Both the position numbers and the translations under genes were made by a program. A model generated the notes under the pieces. It worked only from the letters and a program-made list of their open reading frames with translations, did not search any database and had not been told where the DNA came from. A DNA stretch of 64,000 nt, from positions 496,001 through 560,000 of the forward strand of contig NZ_QAYX01000023.1 in NCBI RefSeq assembly GCF_003054705.1, read 5' to 3'. The stretch comes from Opitutus sp. ER46. Its GTDB lineage: Bacteria > Verrucomicrobiota > Verrucomicrobiia > Opitutales > Opitutaceae. Positions 26,860-36,193 of the stretch are shown here, in pieces (position 1 is the stretch's first letter; each line of letters starts with the position of its first letter).

Positions 26860-27990
26860 TCAGGACTGGATGTTCTTGCGCGCCTTGCGGTCGAGCGGGT
26901 GCACGAGAATGGCGGTGGCGCCGCCGCCCGGAGTGTCGGCCATGGTGACTTCGCCGCCGAGGTTGCGCAGCGCGTGGCGCGCGACGGTGAGGCCCATCCC
27001 GACGCCGACGGTGTTCTTGGAGCTGACGAAGGGCTCGAACATCTTGTCGCGGATCTCAGGATCGATGCCGTGGCCATGGTCGATGACCCGTACCTCGATG
27101 AAGCGCCCCTCCTCGGGTTTCTCGATGATGTGGGTCTGGATCGCGATGGGGCGCGGGTCCTCGGGCCGGTTGTGGTAGGACTCCCAGGCGTTCATCAGGA
27201 CCTTGGCGAGAACCTGTTCGAACACCTCGAAGTTGGTCTCCACTCCGATATCGCCGAGCGCGTTGTCGATCGTGACGGGCGCCGCGAACTTGTTGTCGTC
27301 GTGGAACCGGGCGATGCCGCCGGAGAGCAGGCCCTCGAGACCGGCCTTGGTCAGCGGCGGGCGGGAGCGCACCACGAGCGTGCTGAGCTGCTTGATGATG
27401 GCGACGATTCGCTGGACGGCGTCCTCGACGTGCTGGGCGTTCTTTCGCACCTGGTCGGGCTTGTCGTAGTACGCCTTCACCAGGTCGAGATAACCGATCA
27501 CGACGCCGAGCAGGTTGTTGAGATTGTGTGCGATGCCCTGGGTAACGGCGCCAATCGTGGCGGCGCGGCGCGCCTCCTCGAGGCGTCGCTGAAGATCGAC
27601 CATCTGGCGGTTGATGGCGACGAAACGCAGCTGCGTTTGCACGCGGGCGAGGGTCTCGTCGAGGTCGATGGGCTTGGTGATGTAGTCCACGGCGCCGACC
27701 CCGAGGCCCTCGAGTTTGCTCTCCTTGCCGGTGCGCGCGGTGATGAAGATGACGGGGATGCCGCGGGTGGCCTCTTTGGCCTGCAGGCGCTGGCAGACTT
27801 CGATGCCATCCATGTCGGGCATCATGACGTCGAGGAGGATCAGGTCCGGCCGCTCGCTTTGCACGAGGTCAAGCGCCTCCTTGCCATTGTACGCAGCGAG
27901 GACGCGGATGCCTTCACGTTCGAGTTTACGTTTCAGCAGCTGGACGTTGATGGGCTGGTCATCAACGACCAAGATCGCGGGTGCGGGCAT
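26860..27990 (-). CDS. Hybrid two-component protein: N-terminal receiver, C-terminal histidine kinase
   Basis: 376 aa from the ATG at 27990. Receiver domain residues 1-120: acidic pair D10 D11, phospho-acceptor D54 (LLDVMMPDMDG) and K106. A short coiled-coil linker leads to the dimerisation helix with phospho-acceptor H155 (GIAHNLNNLLG) and an HATPase domain with N box LMNAWES, G1 VIDHGHGID and G2 VGVGMGLTVA. No sensor or membrane segment. The receiver-first layout suggests it is itself an output of a phosphorelay. No partner regulator is adjacent. Confidence 0.88.
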   Translation of the reverse strand: MPAPAILVVDDQPINVQLLKRKLEREGIRVLAAYNGKEALDLVQSERPDLILLDVMMPDMDGIEVCQRLQAKEATRGIPVIFITARTGKESKLEGLGVGAVDYITKPIDLDETLARVQTQLRFVAINRQMVDLQRRLEEARRAATIGAVTQGIAHNLNNLLGVVIGYLDLVKAYYDKPDQVRKNAQHVEDAVQRIVAIIKQLSTLVVRSRPPLTKAGLEGLLSGGIARFHDDNKFAAPVTIDNALGDIGVETNFEVFEQVLAKVLMNAWESYHNRPEDPRPIAIQTHIIEKPEEGRFIEVRVIDHGHGIDPEIRDKMFEPFVSSKNTVGVGMGLTVARHALRNLGGEVTMADTPGGGATAILVHPLDRKARKNIQS

Positions 27991-28149
27991 GGGGCGGAGA
28001 AAAACCAGTTCCCCGGGTGGGTGCAAGCGCCCGGGGGCGAGGAAAATGGGCCGGCGCGAGAATTTGGCCCTTGGGACCCAATCGACAGGCAGGCGGGGGC
28101 CTCGCGGCGGTGCGGGATCGCGACGCGTCCCGGCCCGGGCGATGCCGCC

Positions 28150-29025
28150 TCAGGCGCCGGCGCGCTGCCGGTAGGCCTTGACCGTGTTGCGCATGAGCAT
28201 GGCCACGGTCATGGGGCCGACGCCGCCGGGGACGGGCGTGATCTGGGCGCAACGCGGGGAGACGCCGGCGAAGTCCACGTCACCGACCAGGCGGTAACCG
28301 GATTTCTTGGACGCGTCGGCGACGCGGTTGATGCCGACGTCGATGACGACCGCACCGGACTTGACCATGTCGGCCTTGACGAACTCGGGGCGACCGATGG
28401 CGGCGATGAGCACGTCGGCCTGGCGGGTGATCTCGGGCAGGTTGGCGGTCGCGGAGTGGCACACGGTGACGGTGCCATTGGCGCCGGCGCGTTTCTGAAG
28501 CGCGAGCAGGGCGACGGGTTTGCCGACGAGCAGGCTGCGGCCGACCACCACGACGTGCTTGCCCTTGAGGTCCACGCGACTGCGGGCGAGCAGTTCCATG
28601 ATGCCGGCGGGAGTGCAGGAGACGAAGCCGGTGTCATCGTCCTGCGCGACCTTGCCGAGGTTCATGGTCCCCAGACCGTCGACGTCCTTGCCCGGATCGA
28701 TCCGCCGGAAGATCGCGAGCTCGTCGATCTGGCGGGGCATGGGGGACTGGACGAGAATGCCGTCGACGGTGGCGTCGGCGTTGAGCTGATCGATGAGCTG
28801 GCCGAGGTCGGCCTGCGTGATCGTGACGGGCGGGAGGATGACGCGGCTGGTGATGCCGATCTCCTCGGCCGTCTTCTCCTTCTTCTTCACATACGAGACC
28901 GAGGCGGGATCCTCGCCCACGCGCACCAGCGCGATGCACGGCTTGCGGCCGGTGATGGCGGTGGCTTCCGCCTTCAACTCGGCAATGATGGTGGTGGCGA
29001 TTTGGTTGCCGTCGATCAGCGTCAT
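28150..29025 (-). CDS. folD: Methylenetetrahydrofolate dehydrogenase / cyclohydrolase
   Basis: 291 aa. Motifs: [14 protein letters not shown] with the catalytic Lys, [13 protein letters not shown] (the family's QLPLP loop reads QSPMP here), [11 protein letters not shown], the NADP loop [16 protein letters not shown], and the C-terminal [16 protein letters not shown]. It interconverts 5,10-methylene-THF, methenyl-THF and 10-formyl-THF for one-carbon metabolism. The exported SH3-like gene lies 21 bp upstream on the same strand. Confidence 0.95.
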   Translation of the reverse strand: MTLIDGNQIATTIIAELKAEATAITGRKPCIALVRVGEDPASVSYVKKKEKTAEEIGITSRVILPPVTITQADLGQLIDQLNADATVDGILVQSPMPRQIDELAIFRRIDPGKDVDGLGTMNLGKVAQDDDTGFVSCTPAGIMELLARSRVDLKGKHVVVVGRSLLVGKPVALLALQKRAGANGTVTVCHSATANLPEITRQADVLIAAIGRPEFVKADMVKSGAVVIDVGINRVADASKKSGYRLVGDVDFAGVSPRCAQITPVPGGVGPMTVAMLMRNTVKAYRQRAGA

Positions 29026-29046
29026 GTCTGGAGAAGGTCGGAGGGC

Positions 29047-29877
29047 TCAGCGTTGGAGGAGCTGGAGAGACTCGACGAGGATGACGATCGACTTGCCGTC
29101 GGCGGTGGGCTTGGCGCCGCCGAAGACGACGACGAAGTGGTCGGCGTATTTGTCGATCTGCTCGGTCTGCAGGAGCTTTGAAACGTCGAGGTACGCGAAA
29201 CGGCGGCCGTCATTGTCGTCGAGCGCCCAGTCGTACGGGCGACGCGGACGCAGCACGCTGCGGGTGGAAACGAATTTGCCGGCAAACTGGCGCGGGATGA
29301 GGCTGGCCGCGTCGGCACTCTCGGCAACGGGAGCGGGCTGGCCGACGGGGGCGCCGACGGACGGAGCCGCAGCGGCAGCCGGCGCCGGGGCAGGGAGCGC
29401 GCCGGGGTCGCTGGCGGGGACGGGCATGGCGGCGATCGAAGTCGCGACGGGAGCGGTCGCGGGCGCGACCTGAATGTACCCGATGATGGACTTCTGGAGG
29501 TTCAGCTGGGTCCAGCGGCCGCGCAGGCCGGTGATCGTGGTCTTGTCACCGCGCTCGGCGACGGCGAGGACCGTGCCATCGGCCTTGGGGGAGAGGCGCA
29601 GCGGGGTGCCGTCCTTGACGTTGAGGCTCTTGGTCAGCTGGCGGTTTTCCACGTACACCTCGAAGGGGCCGGGAAGTTCGACGGCCATCCAGCCGGCGGG
29701 CGTGGATAGTTCGTCCTTGGCGGCCGTCGGCTCGGTGCCGGCCTTGAGATAGGAGATGGCCGGGGAGGAGGTATCCGGCTTCGTGTGCACCGCCGTGGTC
29801 TGGTTGAGCGGGGCGGCCGAGATCGCGGTCGCGAGGATCGTGCCGAAGGCCAGGGAGGCGAGGAGGTTAGTCTTCAT
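29047..29877 (-). CDS. Exported protein with SH3-like segments, function unknown
   Basis: 276 aa from MKTNLLAS (ATG 29877), with a clear signal peptide ending near ATAISAAP. Residues ~20-145 contain two SH3b-like stretches (HTKPDTSSP...AGWMAVELPG and LRLSPKADGTVL...GRWTQLNL). A Pro/Ala-rich linker follows, then a ~90-residue C-terminal domain (QFAGKFVSTRSVLRPRRPYDWALDDNDG) that I do not recognise but that recurs in my memory of Opitutaceae proteins. Possibly a cell-wall or periplasmic binding protein. Its start overlaps the end of the pseudouridine synthase gene by 11 bp. Confidence 0.75.
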   Translation of the reverse strand: MKTNLLASLAFGTILATAISAAPLNQTTAVHTKPDTSSPAISYLKAGTEPTAAKDELSTPAGWMAVELPGPFEVYVENRQLTKSLNVKDGTPLRLSPKADGTVLAVAERGDKTTITGLRGRWTQLNLQKSIIGYIQVAPATAPVATSIAAMPVPASDPGALPAPAPAAAAAPSVGAPVGQPAPVAESADAASLIPRQFAGKFVSTRSVLRPRRPYDWALDDNDGRRFAYLDVSKLLQTEQIDKYADHFVVVFGGAKPTADGKSIVILVESLQLLQR

Positions 29878-30676
29878 CGTTAACGGGAGCGGTCGGGATC
29901 GAGCGCGCGCGGGCTTCAAAAGGTGCCCGGGGCGTCGAAGGATTACGGAAGAGAGAATCGATTTCCTTGGTAGAAAGGACCTTGCCGGCGCGCAACGGGA
30001 TTCCCTTCAGCTGGAGGGCGCCGATCTGATAGCGGCGGAGGCGTTTGACCTCGTAACCCATCGCGAGGAACAGCTGGCGGATCTCGCGCTTCTTTCCGTG
30101 GTGCATGTGCACATCGAGGTCGGCGGCGGCTTCGCTAACCCCGGCGTTGATGAGGGCAGCGCGTTCGACCTGGAGTCGTTCCCCTTCGATGACGAGGCCG
30201 CGGACGAGTTGCAGCAGGCGACTGGCGGGGAACGGCTTCACCAAGGTGACCTGATAGCGCTTCACCACGGTGTTGGACGGGTGCATCAGGCGGTGGGCGA
30301 GGTCACCGTCGGTGGTGAGGATGACGAGCCCCTCGCTGTCGAGGTCGAGTCGGCCGGCGCAGAAGAAGCGGTAGCGGGCGAACTCACGGGGGAGGAGTTC
30401 GAAAACGGTGGCGGCGTGGTGGGGGTCGTCGTTGGAGCAGACGAGGCCGCGCGGTTTGTGCACGGCGACGGTGATCTTGGGCTGAGCGGCGCTGCGGACC
30501 GGTTTGCCGGAAACGGTGACCTTGTCGATGCCTGGGGTGATCTTCTGCCCCAGGGTGGCGGCCTCGCCATTGACCCAGACCTCGCCTTGCGCAATCAGGG
30601 CCTCGGCCGAGCGACGGGAACAGATGCCCGCGTCAGCGAGGTATTTTTGCAGGCGGATCGGTTCAGCGGTGGCCAT
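29867..30676 (-). CDS. RluB/RsuA-family pseudouridine synthase
   Basis: 269 aa. An N-terminal S4 RNA-binding domain (LQKYLADAGICSRRSAEALI...VWVNG) is followed by the synthase domain with the catalytic Asp in AGRLDLDSEGLVILT, then KRYQVTL and HHGKKREIRQLF. This matches the RluB/RluE/RluF/RsuA group that converts specific uridines in 23S or 16S rRNA; the exact site cannot be told. First gene of the minus-strand run, divergent from the CysJ-like gene. Confidence 0.9.
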   Translation of the reverse strand: MATAEPIRLQKYLADAGICSRRSAEALIAQGEVWVNGEAATLGQKITPGIDKVTVSGKPVRSAAQPKITVAVHKPRGLVCSNDDPHHAATVFELLPREFARYRFFCAGRLDLDSEGLVILTTDGDLAHRLMHPSNTVVKRYQVTLVKPFPASRLLQLVRGLVIEGERLQVERAALINAGVSEAAADLDVHMHHGKKREIRQLFLAMGYEVKRLRRYQIGALQLKGIPLRAGKVLSTKEIDSLFRNPSTPRAPFEARARSIPTAPVNDED

Positions 30677-30832
30677 TCGTGAAGAGAGTAAAGGGGGAAA
30701 GAGGGGGGAACTGAAAGGCTGAATTCAACGCGGAAGCGGAGAACGTCGAGTGGGCTGGTGCAGTCGCGGCATAATAGGGAAACGCGGCTTGCGACACTCC
30801 GGAAGCCGCACTTGTTGCGCGTGCCAAGAATC

Positions 30833-32002
30833 ATGACCGGATCCAATGCGGCGGAGCCCTACACGAAAGATTTCCCGTTTCCCGCCCGGGTGACCGAGAA
30901 TCGCCTGCTGAGCCGGCCGGGATCGGCAAAGGAGACGCGTCACTTCGTGATCGATCTAAGTGGCAGTGGGTTGCACTACAACACGGGCGATTCGCTGGGC
31001 GTCTTTCCCCGCAATCGCCCGCAGGAAGTCGCCGAGATACTGCGGTTGCTGGGTGCGACGGGGGGCGAGCCGGTCTCGCCGGCGGCGCTGAAGCTCGCCG
31101 CTCCGATGCCGCTGCGGGAGGCGCTGGAGGGCCGGTTGGCGCTGGCGAAACCCACGCGCAAGATCGTGGAGGTGCTGGCGGCGCGGGCCACCGAGCCGGT
31201 GGAGAAGGCCAAACTGGAGGGAATGCTGGCGCCCGAGGCGAAGGACCTGCTGGCAGGGTATCTGGAGCAGCGTGAGTTTGTGGACCTCCTGGCGGAGTTT
31301 CCAAGTGCGCGCCTCGCCCCGCAGGAGTTCGTCGACCACCTCCGGCGGCTGATGCCGCGGCTCTACTCGATCGCGTCATCGCCGCGCGTACACCCGACGG
31401 AAATCCACCTGACCATCGCGGTGGTGCGGTACGAGTCGAACCACCGCGAGCGGGTGGGGGTGTGTTCGACGTTCCTTGCCGAGCGGGTGCCGGTGGGAGC
31501 GCCGGTGGTGCCTGTATTTGTTTCGCACTCACACTTCGGTCCGCCGGAGGACCCGACGCGCGACTGCATCATGATTGGACCGGGCACGGGCATCGCGCCG
31601 TTTCGGGCCTTCCTGCAGGACCGCGCCGCGTTGGGGGCCACCGGGCGCAACTGGCTGTTCTTTGGCGACCAGAAACGCGCCACCGATTTCCTGTACGAGG
31701 AAGAATGGGCGGAGTTTCAGGCGCGCGGGCAATTGACACGTTTTGACACGGCCTTTTCGCGGGACCAGCCGGTGAAGGTGTATGTGCAGGATCGGATGCG
31801 CGCGCAGGCGGCCGAGTTGTGGCGCTGGATCGACGCCGGGGCCTGTGTGTACGTTTGCGGTGACGCCAAGCGCATGGCGCGCGATGTCGACACCACGTTG
31901 CACGACATCGTGGCGGAGCAGGGCGGCAGGACTGTGGAGGAGGCGACGGAGTACGTCCGCCAGATGAAGAAGGATAAGCGCTACCAGCGCGACGTGTACT
32001 AG
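30833..32002 (+). CDS. CysJ-like NADPH-flavin reductase without flavodoxin domain
   Basis: 389 aa from the ATG at 30833. FAD-binding and NADPH-binding halves of the CysJ / cytochrome P450 reductase family: YNTGDSLGVFPRN, RLYSIASSPR (FAD), GVCSTFLAER, GPGTGIAPFRAFLQ (NADPH pyrophosphate), LFFGDQKRATDFLYEEEW, and the C-terminal YVRQMKKDKRYQRDVY ending in Tyr. The N-terminal FMN flavodoxin domain of CysJ is absent. Such truncated forms serve as sulfite reductase flavoprotein-like subunits with a separate flavodoxin or ferredoxin. No sulfite reductase gene is adjacent. Divergent from the pseudouridine synthase gene. Confidence 0.85.
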   Translation: MTGSNAAEPYTKDFPFPARVTENRLLSRPGSAKETRHFVIDLSGSGLHYNTGDSLGVFPRNRPQEVAEILRLLGATGGEPVSPAALKLAAPMPLREALEGRLALAKPTRKIVEVLAARATEPVEKAKLEGMLAPEAKDLLAGYLEQREFVDLLAEFPSARLAPQEFVDHLRRLMPRLYSIASSPRVHPTEIHLTIAVVRYESNHRERVGVCSTFLAERVPVGAPVVPVFVSHSHFGPPEDPTRDCIMIGPGTGIAPFRAFLQDRAALGATGRNWLFFGDQKRATDFLYEEEWAEFQARGQLTRFDTAFSRDQPVKVYVQDRMRAQAAELWRWIDAGACVYVCGDAKRMARDVDTTLHDIVAEQGGRTVEEATEYVRQMKKDKRYQRDVY

Positions 32003-32099
32003 GCGTCCGACGCCCCCTGAGGCGCGGCGCCAGGGGTGGAGCTTAGCCTTGCCCTGAGCTGCGCCTTGCCTCACTCCCTGACCCCCTAATCCCTCCACT

Positions 32100-32849
32100 A
32101 TGCTCACCTTCAAGAATCGCACTGCCCTCGTGACCGGCGCCGGCCGGGGTATTGGCAAGGCTATCGCTGAGACGCTCGCCCGTCAGGGTGTGACGGTTAT
32201 CTGCGTCTCGAAGTCGGCGGACTCCTGCGGTGCGACGGCGGCGGCGATCAATGCGGCCGGCGGCAAGGCCAAGGCGATGGCGGTGGACGTGGCCGATGGC
32301 GCGGCGGTCGAGAAGGCGTGCGCGGAACTCCTGAAGGAGTTCCCGGTGATCGACATCCTGGTGAACAACGCTGGCATCACGCGGGACGGTCTGCTGTTCC
32401 GCATGAGCGATGCGGACTGGAACGACGTGATCTCCACCAATCTTTCGAGCTGCTTCTACTGGACGAAGCACCTGGCACGCCCGATGACGCGCGCGCGGTG
32501 GGGGCGCATTGTCAACATGGCCTCGGTCAGCGGCATCATGGGCAACGCTGGCCAGGCGAACTACTCCGCGGCGAAGGCGGGGGTGATCGGCCTCAGCAAG
32601 GCGCTCGCCCGCGAGTTCGCCAGCCGCAACATCACCGTCAACGTGGTGGCACCCGGGTTCATCAAAACGGACATGACGACCGAGTTCGTGAACAACCCTG
32701 AGATCTCCGCCAAGATTCTGGAGACCGTGCCGCTCAAACGCTTCGGCGAAGTGTCCGAAATTGCGTCGATGACTGCGTACCTCTGTTCAGAGGAAGCGAG
32801 TTACATAACGGGACAAGTTTTTACCGTTGACGGCGGCATGGCGATGTGA
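32100..32849 (+). CDS. fabG: 3-oxoacyl-ACP reductase
   Basis: 249 aa classical SDR. TGAGRGIG cofactor loop (residues 12-19), VNNAGITRD (FabG-typical), catalytic S142, Y155 and K159, and the C-terminal GQVFTVDGGMAM. It reduces 3-oxoacyl-ACP with NADPH in fatty acid elongation. Followed by acpP (38 bp) and fabF in the same direction, a common fab gene order. Confidence 0.95.
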   Translation: MLTFKNRTALVTGAGRGIGKAIAETLARQGVTVICVSKSADSCGATAAAINAAGGKAKAMAVDVADGAAVEKACAELLKEFPVIDILVNNAGITRDGLLFRMSDADWNDVISTNLSSCFYWTKHLARPMTRARWGRIVNMASVSGIMGNAGQANYSAAKAGVIGLSKALAREFASRNITVNVVAPGFIKTDMTTEFVNNPEISAKILETVPLKRFGEVSEIASMTAYLCSEEASYITGQVFTVDGGMAM

Positions 32850-32887
32850 AGTGTCCGTAAAGATTTTTCCCCGTCACATTTCTGCCA

Positions 32888-33151
32888 ATGGCTGACCAAA
32901 AAACCATCGAACAACGCGTCAAAGAGATCATCGTGAATCAGCTCAACGTGAACGAGGAGCAGATCACGCCGCAGGCGTCATTTCTGGATGATCTCGGCGC
33001 CGATTCACTCGACACCGTCGAGCTGATCATGGCCTTCGAGGAAGAGTTCAAGGACGAGATCAAGGGTGAGATCCCTGAGTCCGATGCCGAGAAGCTCCAG
33101 ACGGTTGGCCAGGTGATCGACTACATTAAGTCGAAGGCCGGCCAGTCCTAA
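32888..33151 (+). CDS. acpP: Acyl carrier protein
   Basis: 87 aa, strongly acidic. The phosphopantetheine site is S40 within [15 protein letters not shown]. Carries growing acyl chains for type II fatty acid synthesis. It lies between fabG and fabF and is followed 22 bp later by a terminator hairpin, so it may be made in excess over FabF, as is usual for ACP. Confidence 0.97.
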   Translation: MADQKTIEQRVKEIIVNQLNVNEEQITPQASFLDDLGADSLDTVELIMAFEEEFKDEIKGEIPESDAEKLQTVGQVIDYIKSKAGQS

Positions 33152-33173
33152 TCCCAGGCCTGATTTACCTTTC

Positions 33174-33222
33174 GGCGTTCTGCCGCTTTTCCGCACGGAA
33201 ATGGCTGGCAGAACGCCTTTTT
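33174..33222 (+). terminator. Intra-operon terminator between acpP and fabF
   Basis: An 11-bp perfect stem (33174-33184 with 33207-33217), a 22-nt loop and T-run (33218-33222, then G and four more T) lie between the acpP stop and the fabF start codon at 33252. Confidence 0.9.
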
Positions 33223-33251
33223 GTTTTCTCAAATCCGCGGCTCTTCTCGCT

Positions 33252-34502
33252 ATGGAAAATCGTTCGAATTCCCGCCGGGTGGTTGTCACTGGCCTCGGGG
33301 CGATCACCGCCATCGGGCACGACGTGAACTCGTTCTGGGCGAGCCTGCTCGCCGGCCGCGGTGGCGTCGGCCGGGTGACGGCCTTCGATCCGACCGACTT
33401 TGCCACGCAAGTGGGCGCGGAGGTCCGGGACTGGGACGCCGCCCAGCACATGGATCCGAAGGAGGTGCGGCGGAACGACCGCTACACGCATTTCGGTTTC
33501 GTCGCGGCCAAGCAGGCGGTGCACGACTCCGCCCTCGAGATGGCGAAAGAGGACGGTGACCGCGTCGGCGTGATCATCGGCTCCGGCATCGGTGGGATGC
33601 ACACGTACGAGACGCAGTTGCGGACCCTTTGGGACCGCGGCCCCCGCAAGGTGTCGCCGTTCACGATCCCGGCGCTGATCGGCAACATGTGCTCGGGCCT
33701 CGTGGCGATCGAGTACGGTGCGCGCGGTCCAAACTTTGGCATGGTGTCCGCCTGTGCCACTGGGACGCACGCGATCGGCGAAGCCGCCCACGCGATCCGC
33801 CGCGGCGACGCTGACGTGATGATTGCCGGTGGCAGCGAAGCGACGATCACGCCGTTTGCCTATGCGAGTTTCTGCTCGATGAAGGCGATGAGCACGCGCA
33901 ACGACGACCCCGCCACAGCGTGCCGCCCGTTCGACAAGGGCCGCGACGGCTTCGTGATGGGCGAGGGCGCCGGCGTCCTGATTCTCGAGTCACTCGAGCA
34001 CGCGCAGGCCCGCGGTGCGCGCATCTACTGCGAACTGGCCGGGTATGCGGCCACATGTGACGCGTTTCACATCACGCAGCCCGACCCCGACGGCAAAGGA
34101 CTTTCCCTGGCCATGACCCGAGCGCTGGCGAGCGCCGGCGTCACACCCGCGGATATCGATTACATCAACGCGCACGGCACCTCCACGCCGTACAACGACA
34201 AGTTCGAGACGCTCGCGATCAAGCGGGTGTTCGGCGAGCATGCGCGGAAGCTCGCGGTCAGTTCCACCAAGTCGATGACGGGGCACCTGCTCGGCGCGGC
34301 CGGCGGCATCGAGTCGGTCATTTGCGCGAAGACGATCGAGACGCAGATGCTCGCGCCGACGATCAATCTGCACGATCAGGATCCCGAGTGTGATTTGGAC
34401 TACGTGGCCAACGCGGCTCGGCCCGCACGCGTACGTGCGGTCCTCTGCAACAATCTCGGGTTTGGCGGCCAGAACGCCGCGTCCGTCTTCAAGGCGCTCT
34501 AG
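33252..34502 (+). CDS. fabF: 3-oxoacyl-ACP synthase II
   Basis: 416 aa from MENRSNSRRVVVTG (ATG 33252). An upstream in-frame start at 33201 would lie inside the terminator hairpin and is rejected. Thiolase-fold KAS II with the Cys-His-His triad: C168 (VSACATGTHAIGE), H308 (NAHGTST) and H345 (KSMTGHLLGAAGG). Condenses malonyl-ACP with acyl-ACP in chain elongation. Follows fabG-acpP. Confidence 0.95.
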   Translation: MENRSNSRRVVVTGLGAITAIGHDVNSFWASLLAGRGGVGRVTAFDPTDFATQVGAEVRDWDAAQHMDPKEVRRNDRYTHFGFVAAKQAVHDSALEMAKEDGDRVGVIIGSGIGGMHTYETQLRTLWDRGPRKVSPFTIPALIGNMCSGLVAIEYGARGPNFGMVSACATGTHAIGEAAHAIRRGDADVMIAGGSEATITPFAYASFCSMKAMSTRNDDPATACRPFDKGRDGFVMGEGAGVLILESLEHAQARGARIYCELAGYAATCDAFHITQPDPDGKGLSLAMTRALASAGVTPADIDYINAHGTSTPYNDKFETLAIKRVFGEHARKLAVSSTKSMTGHLLGAAGGIESVICAKTIETQMLAPTINLHDQDPECDLDYVANAARPARVRAVLCNNLGFGGQNAASVFKAL

Positions 34503-34728
34503 TGGGCAGCGCCGGCCGGCGCCTCACGCCCGCTCGGCGCGATGGGCCCCCGTGTCCAAGAACTGCGTACGCCGGTGGCGGGACCGGCGACGGTCTGATT
34601 GGCGCCCAAGGATGGGGCAGCGACGCTTGCTTGCGCGGTTTAGCCGCCGCCCCGGCGCTCCTGGCGTGATGGGTGCGTCCGGGGTGTGCCTTAGCCGCCG
34701 TTGATGCGATACCGCGCCGGAAGGGCGC

Positions 34729-34759
34729 AAAAAAGCCCGCGGCCGGAGTGACCGCGGGC
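34729..34759 (-). terminator. Rho-independent terminator of rpmB
   Basis: On the minus strand an 8-bp GC stem (34759-34752 with 34742-34735) is followed directly by six T (34734-34729). It sits 28 bp after the rpmB stop. The rest of the gap from fabF (34503-34728) holds no visible gene. Confidence 0.9.
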
Positions 34760-34787
34760 GAAAGTTTAGTCCGAAGAGGTGGACCGA

Positions 34788-35018
34788 TCAGGCCTTCTCG
34801 ACGAGCCCGGCCTTGATGGCCTTGACCGACACCCAAACGCGCTTGGTACCGCCATTTGCGGTCTTCACGCGGATCTTCTGAAGATTCGGCCGGAACTTCC
34901 GCTTCGTGATGCTCGTCACGTGCGTGCCGATGCCGCCGCTCTTCTTCGACTGACCCTTGCGATTGATGATCGAGCCCTTGACGGGACGGCGACCGGTGAC
35001 TGCACAAATTCTGGCCAT
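34788..35018 (-). CDS. rpmB: Ribosomal protein L28
   Basis: 76 aa. Begins MARICAVTGRRPVKGS and contains HVTSITKRKFRPNLQKIRV and VSVKAIKAGLVEKA, matching bL28. Only one Cys is present, so this is the zinc-free type. Monocistronic, with its own terminator; the MidA-like gene lies 106 bp upstream on the same strand. Confidence 0.97.
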   Translation of the reverse strand: MARICAVTGRRPVKGSIINRKGQSKKSGGIGTHVTSITKRKFRPNLQKIRVKTANGGTKRVWVSVKAIKAGLVEKA

Positions 35019-35124
35019 GGTACGTTCGAGTTAGTTAAAGGGTCGTCAGTAAAGGGTGGGCGAAAGGTGAAGCAAGGGGAAAGTTGCCGCACGCGTTGCG
35101 GGCTACGCGACAGGCGCTCAAGAC

Positions 35125-36120
35125 TCAGGCGCCGCGTGCAGAACGCAGGGCATGGAGGACCTGGAACTTCTGCCCGAGGTGGGTCCCGTGCAAGAGCTGA
35201 AGCAGGGACTGCTTCCGGCGGGTAAAATGGGCGGCATCGGCGGCGATCGCCGCCGCCAGGTACTTCTCGGCGTGGCGGATGAAGAACGCCTCTTGGGACT
35301 CGAGCTGCGGCTTGCTGAAGCCGTTGTGTTCCAAAGTACTGCTGAGCCAATCCCAGCAGACATGACAGGTGAGGTCCTGCTGGCCGGGTTGGGCGAGGAG
35401 GTCGTTGCTTTGCGTGTGGCGGACGTACGCCCGGGCGGTACCTGCAGGCGTCGCCTCCGTCAGCTCCCGCCAGCTCTTGCCGTAGTCGAACGCGACAAAG
35501 AGGCCGGTCCAAGGCTGCCGCGCGATAATGCCGGCCAGCTGCGCCGCCGCCACGGGTGCGTCGATCGTGTAGCCGTTCACCAACGCGGTCAGCAGCGGCG
35601 TGCCGCAGGCGTCGGGATCGGCCGGGCCGAGATCGATTTCCTGCAGGCCCCCCGCGTGCAGACCGACTCCCAGTTCGTGCCACTGGCCCTCGCGGAAACG
35701 AAAACGCCGGAAGGGTTGCGCATCGAACAGCTCGTTGGAAAACACAACGCACGGGCCGGAGATCTCGAGCGTGCCGCCGAGAGGAATGGTGCGCACCGCG
35801 CGGAACGGGTGCGCCACGTCGGTAAGAACGCCGCCGGGCGTCTCGGCTCCAATCTCGACGAAGGCGTGTTCAGCGACGTCGAGACTCCCCAGCAGTTGTA
35901 CCACGGCGGCGGTGACGAGTTCGCCAAACACGGGGCCGCTGGTGCTGGCGGTGAAGAAATCAGTCCCCGGCCCGTAGCCCACGCGGGGCCGCGACTGGGC
36001 GTAGTAGCCGAGCTTGGGGTGGTAGAGGGCGAGGTCCACAAACGCATCGAACCGCATCGCGAGGTTGGCGTCGGCGCGTTCGGCAAACGCGGCCAGGAAG
36101 GCATCGGAACTCGGAGGCAT
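35125..36120 (-). CDS. SAM-dependent methyltransferase, MidA/NDUFAF7 family (DUF185)
   Basis: 331 aa. Family landmarks: FDAFVDLALYHPKLGYYA near the N-terminus, GPGTDFFTASTSGPVFGELVT, the SAM-binding VEIGAETPGG, and NELFDAQPFRRFRF. Mitochondrial NDUFAF7 dimethylates an arginine of a complex I subunit; bacterial substrates are not known. Late segments such as DWLSSTLEHNGF are also typical. Divergent from the CtpA-type protease across a 73-bp gap. Confidence 0.85.
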   Translation of the reverse strand: MPPSSDAFLAAFAERADANLAMRFDAFVDLALYHPKLGYYAQSRPRVGYGPGTDFFTASTSGPVFGELVTAAVVQLLGSLDVAEHAFVEIGAETPGGVLTDVAHPFRAVRTIPLGGTLEISGPCVVFSNELFDAQPFRRFRFREGQWHELGVGLHAGGLQEIDLGPADPDACGTPLLTALVNGYTIDAPVAAAQLAGIIARQPWTGLFVAFDYGKSWRELTEATPAGTARAYVRHTQSNDLLAQPGQQDLTCHVCWDWLSSTLEHNGFSKPQLESQEAFFIRHAEKYLAAAIAADAAHFTRRKQSLLQLLHGTHLGQKFQVLHALRSARGA

Positions 36121-36193
36121 GAACGGTGAGTGGAGCGGGACGCCGGCGTGGGCGCGGAGCCGTGGCGACGAACCGATTTACAAAGCGAACCGG

